Made by a program: the position numbers and the translations under genes. From Candidatus Helarchaeota archaeon (GTDB lineage Archaea > Asgardarchaeota > Lokiarchaeia > Helarchaeales > HEL-GB-A): 6,258 nt of DNA. The notes beneath the pieces are model-generated. The model was not told where the DNA came from. It did not search any database and was given only the letters and a program-made list of their open reading frames with translations. Location: assembly GCA_013375405.1 (NCBI GenBank), contig JABXJU010000234.1, positions 1 to 6,258 of the forward strand, written 5' to 3'. The number at the start of each line of letters is the position of its first letter. Positions within the stretch are counted from its first letter, which is position 1. Below, piece after piece: positions 5,695 to 6,258 of the stretch.

Positions 5695-5730
5695 TGTTCA
5701 ATAATTCGCATTGTTCATTTTTCATGAACA
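5695..5730. promoter_or_regulatory. TGTTCA half-site cluster with a perfect inverted repeat
   Basis: TGTTCAT (5712-5718) and ATGAACA (5724-5730) form a perfect 7-bp inverted repeat with a 5-nt spacer. Another TGTTCA lies at 5695-5700, 17 bp before the left arm. A further TGAACA at 5609-5614 overlaps the cassette -10 box. The dyad is about 70 bp upstream of the -35 box. It could be an upstream binding site for the cassette regulator or for an unrelated factor. As an RNA hairpin it would be AT-rich, and no clean T-run follows, so a terminator is less likely. Confidence 0.4.
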
Positions 5731-5803
5731 TTTAAACTTTTGCAACCTTAATAAATATCAAATCTTGACCTAACTATGCTAATTTCCGAGTTTTTAAATG
5801 TTG

Positions 5804-5879
5804 TTATTTTTCTGATTTATGGACATCTACAGCTAAGAATTTATGAGTTAACATAATAATAGGTATGCGACGCAGATTT
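5804..5879 (+). repeat. Direct repeat, copy 2, right of the toxin-antitoxin cassette
   Basis: Same-orientation partner of 3540-3613, about 2.26 kb away, with exact blocks GAGTTAACATAATA (5845-5858) and GCGACGCAGATTT (5867-5879). It is two or three bases longer between those blocks. The copy ends about 245 bp upstream of the cassette start codon and lies in non-coding DNA. The sequence after the repeat does not resemble that after copy 1, so the shared unit has a definite right end. Confidence 0.8.
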
Positions 5880-6103
5880 ACGTCTGGGGATAGGGGAAGC
5901 TGGGAGGATTGATGTTCAAGGCATGAGCATAGGCTTCATTGGTTAAAGGAGCAAAATTCAAGCGCTGACTTTTTCAGGATCGGGAAGCCACGGCTTTAGG
6001 AAATTTGGATTCAAGTGGGCTCAATTTGAAGCTGATAAAAGGACCTTTACACTAGAAGCCGGCAAGTTGGTCCTAAACTATTTGACGACGCACAATCTCT
6101 TTT

Positions 6104-6258
6104 CTAAAATAGCTTTATTTTTATGCCTATTCTTAATAAAAATCCGCTTAAATCCAGAACTGCATTTCTCTCTATAAGTTCGAGTGGAGGGAAAAGACGG
6201 ATAGGCAGAGGAATATCCAAATCGTAATAATAGCTCATTTCGAAAAAATGAAGAGTTC
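6104..6258 (-). CDS. Possible partial or small hypothetical ORF at the right edge
   Basis: A minus-strand frame enters from the right edge and ends at TAG (6106-6104). From ATG at 6238 it gives 44 residues beginning MSYYYDLDIPLPIRLFPPLE and ending in a basic, hydrophobic tail. Codons upstream of that ATG are also open to the window end, so this could be the C-terminus of a larger gene. No Shine-Dalgarno is visible before 6238. The composition is protein-like but I recognise no family, and chance openness in AT-rich DNA is a real alternative. Confidence 0.27.
   Translation of the reverse strand, partial: TLHFFEMSYYYDLDIPLPIRLFPPLELIERNAVLDLSGFLLRIGIKIKLF

Larger units (their letters stand above)
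5558..6258. other. Long AT-rich region upstream of the cassette
   Basis: About 700 bp without a convincing complete gene. From left to right it holds the cassette ribosome-binding site, GTAC-centred sites and promoter (5569-5639), an AT-rich stretch with TGTTCA/TGAACA half-sites (5695-5730), a plain AT-rich stretch to about 5800, the second direct-repeat copy (5804-5879), and about 380 bp in which I recognise nothing certain. A plus-strand frame at 5947-6177 is open but has no Met and no family resemblance. A minus-strand frame at the right edge is listed separately. Confidence 0.6.

Noticed and set aside
5947..6177. Plus-strand open frame of 76 codons with a segment SGSGSHGFRKFGFKWAQFE
   Set aside because: It contains no methionine codon and no start with a ribosome-binding site, matches no family I recognise, and ends in AT-rich low-complexity hydrophobic codons.

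Overview
The window looks like chromosomal DNA of an uncultured, moderately AT-rich bacterium. The main clue is the PadR regulator overlapping an FtsX/MacB-type permease that carries an N-terminal 'permease prefix' segment. That pair is typical of Acidobacteriota/Aminicenantota-like lineages and also occurs in neighbouring phyla. Taxonomy is an inference from family style only; no rRNA or other marker gene is present.

Layout, left to right. (1) Bases 3-107 hold the C-terminal end of a small membrane protein, probably Tic20/DUF4870-like. (2) Bases 108-583 are intergenic. They hold three 11-bp-phased GTTAARA repeats (Pho-box-like when read on the minus strand), a degenerate 3' part of a tRNA-Leu(UAA) gene on the minus strand, and a palindromic probable operator just before padR. 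(3) Bases 584-3501 (+) are a two-gene operon with an ATGA overlap: a PadR-family repressor and an 861-residue ABC-transporter-type permease with no ATPase gene beside it. (4) Bases 3502-3690 are a convergent intergenic spacer carrying the first copy of a direct repeat of about 75 bp. (5) Bases 3691-5557 (-) are a two-gene cassette read right to left: an AbiEi-like winged-helix antitoxin/regulator, overlapped by 38 nt by an AbiEii-type nucleotidyltransferase toxin. A near-consensus sigma70-type promoter (TTGACA, 17 nt, TATGTT) precedes it. (6) Bases 5558-6258 are a long AT-rich non-coding stretch with the cassette promoter, GTAC-centred operator-like sites, TGTTCA/TGAACA half-sites, the second copy of the direct repeat, and a possible open frame entering from the right edge.

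The two gene pairs appear functionally separate. The padR-permease pair is a self-regulated transport or envelope-stress style operon. The AbiEi/AbiEii-like pair is a predicted type IV toxin-antitoxin or abortive-infection cassette, bracketed by imperfect direct repeats as if it were an exchangeable insert. The main points of interest are that bracketing, the possible nuclease-like ExK motif in the antitoxin's N-terminal half, and the tRNA-Leu remnant, which may mark an old integration site.
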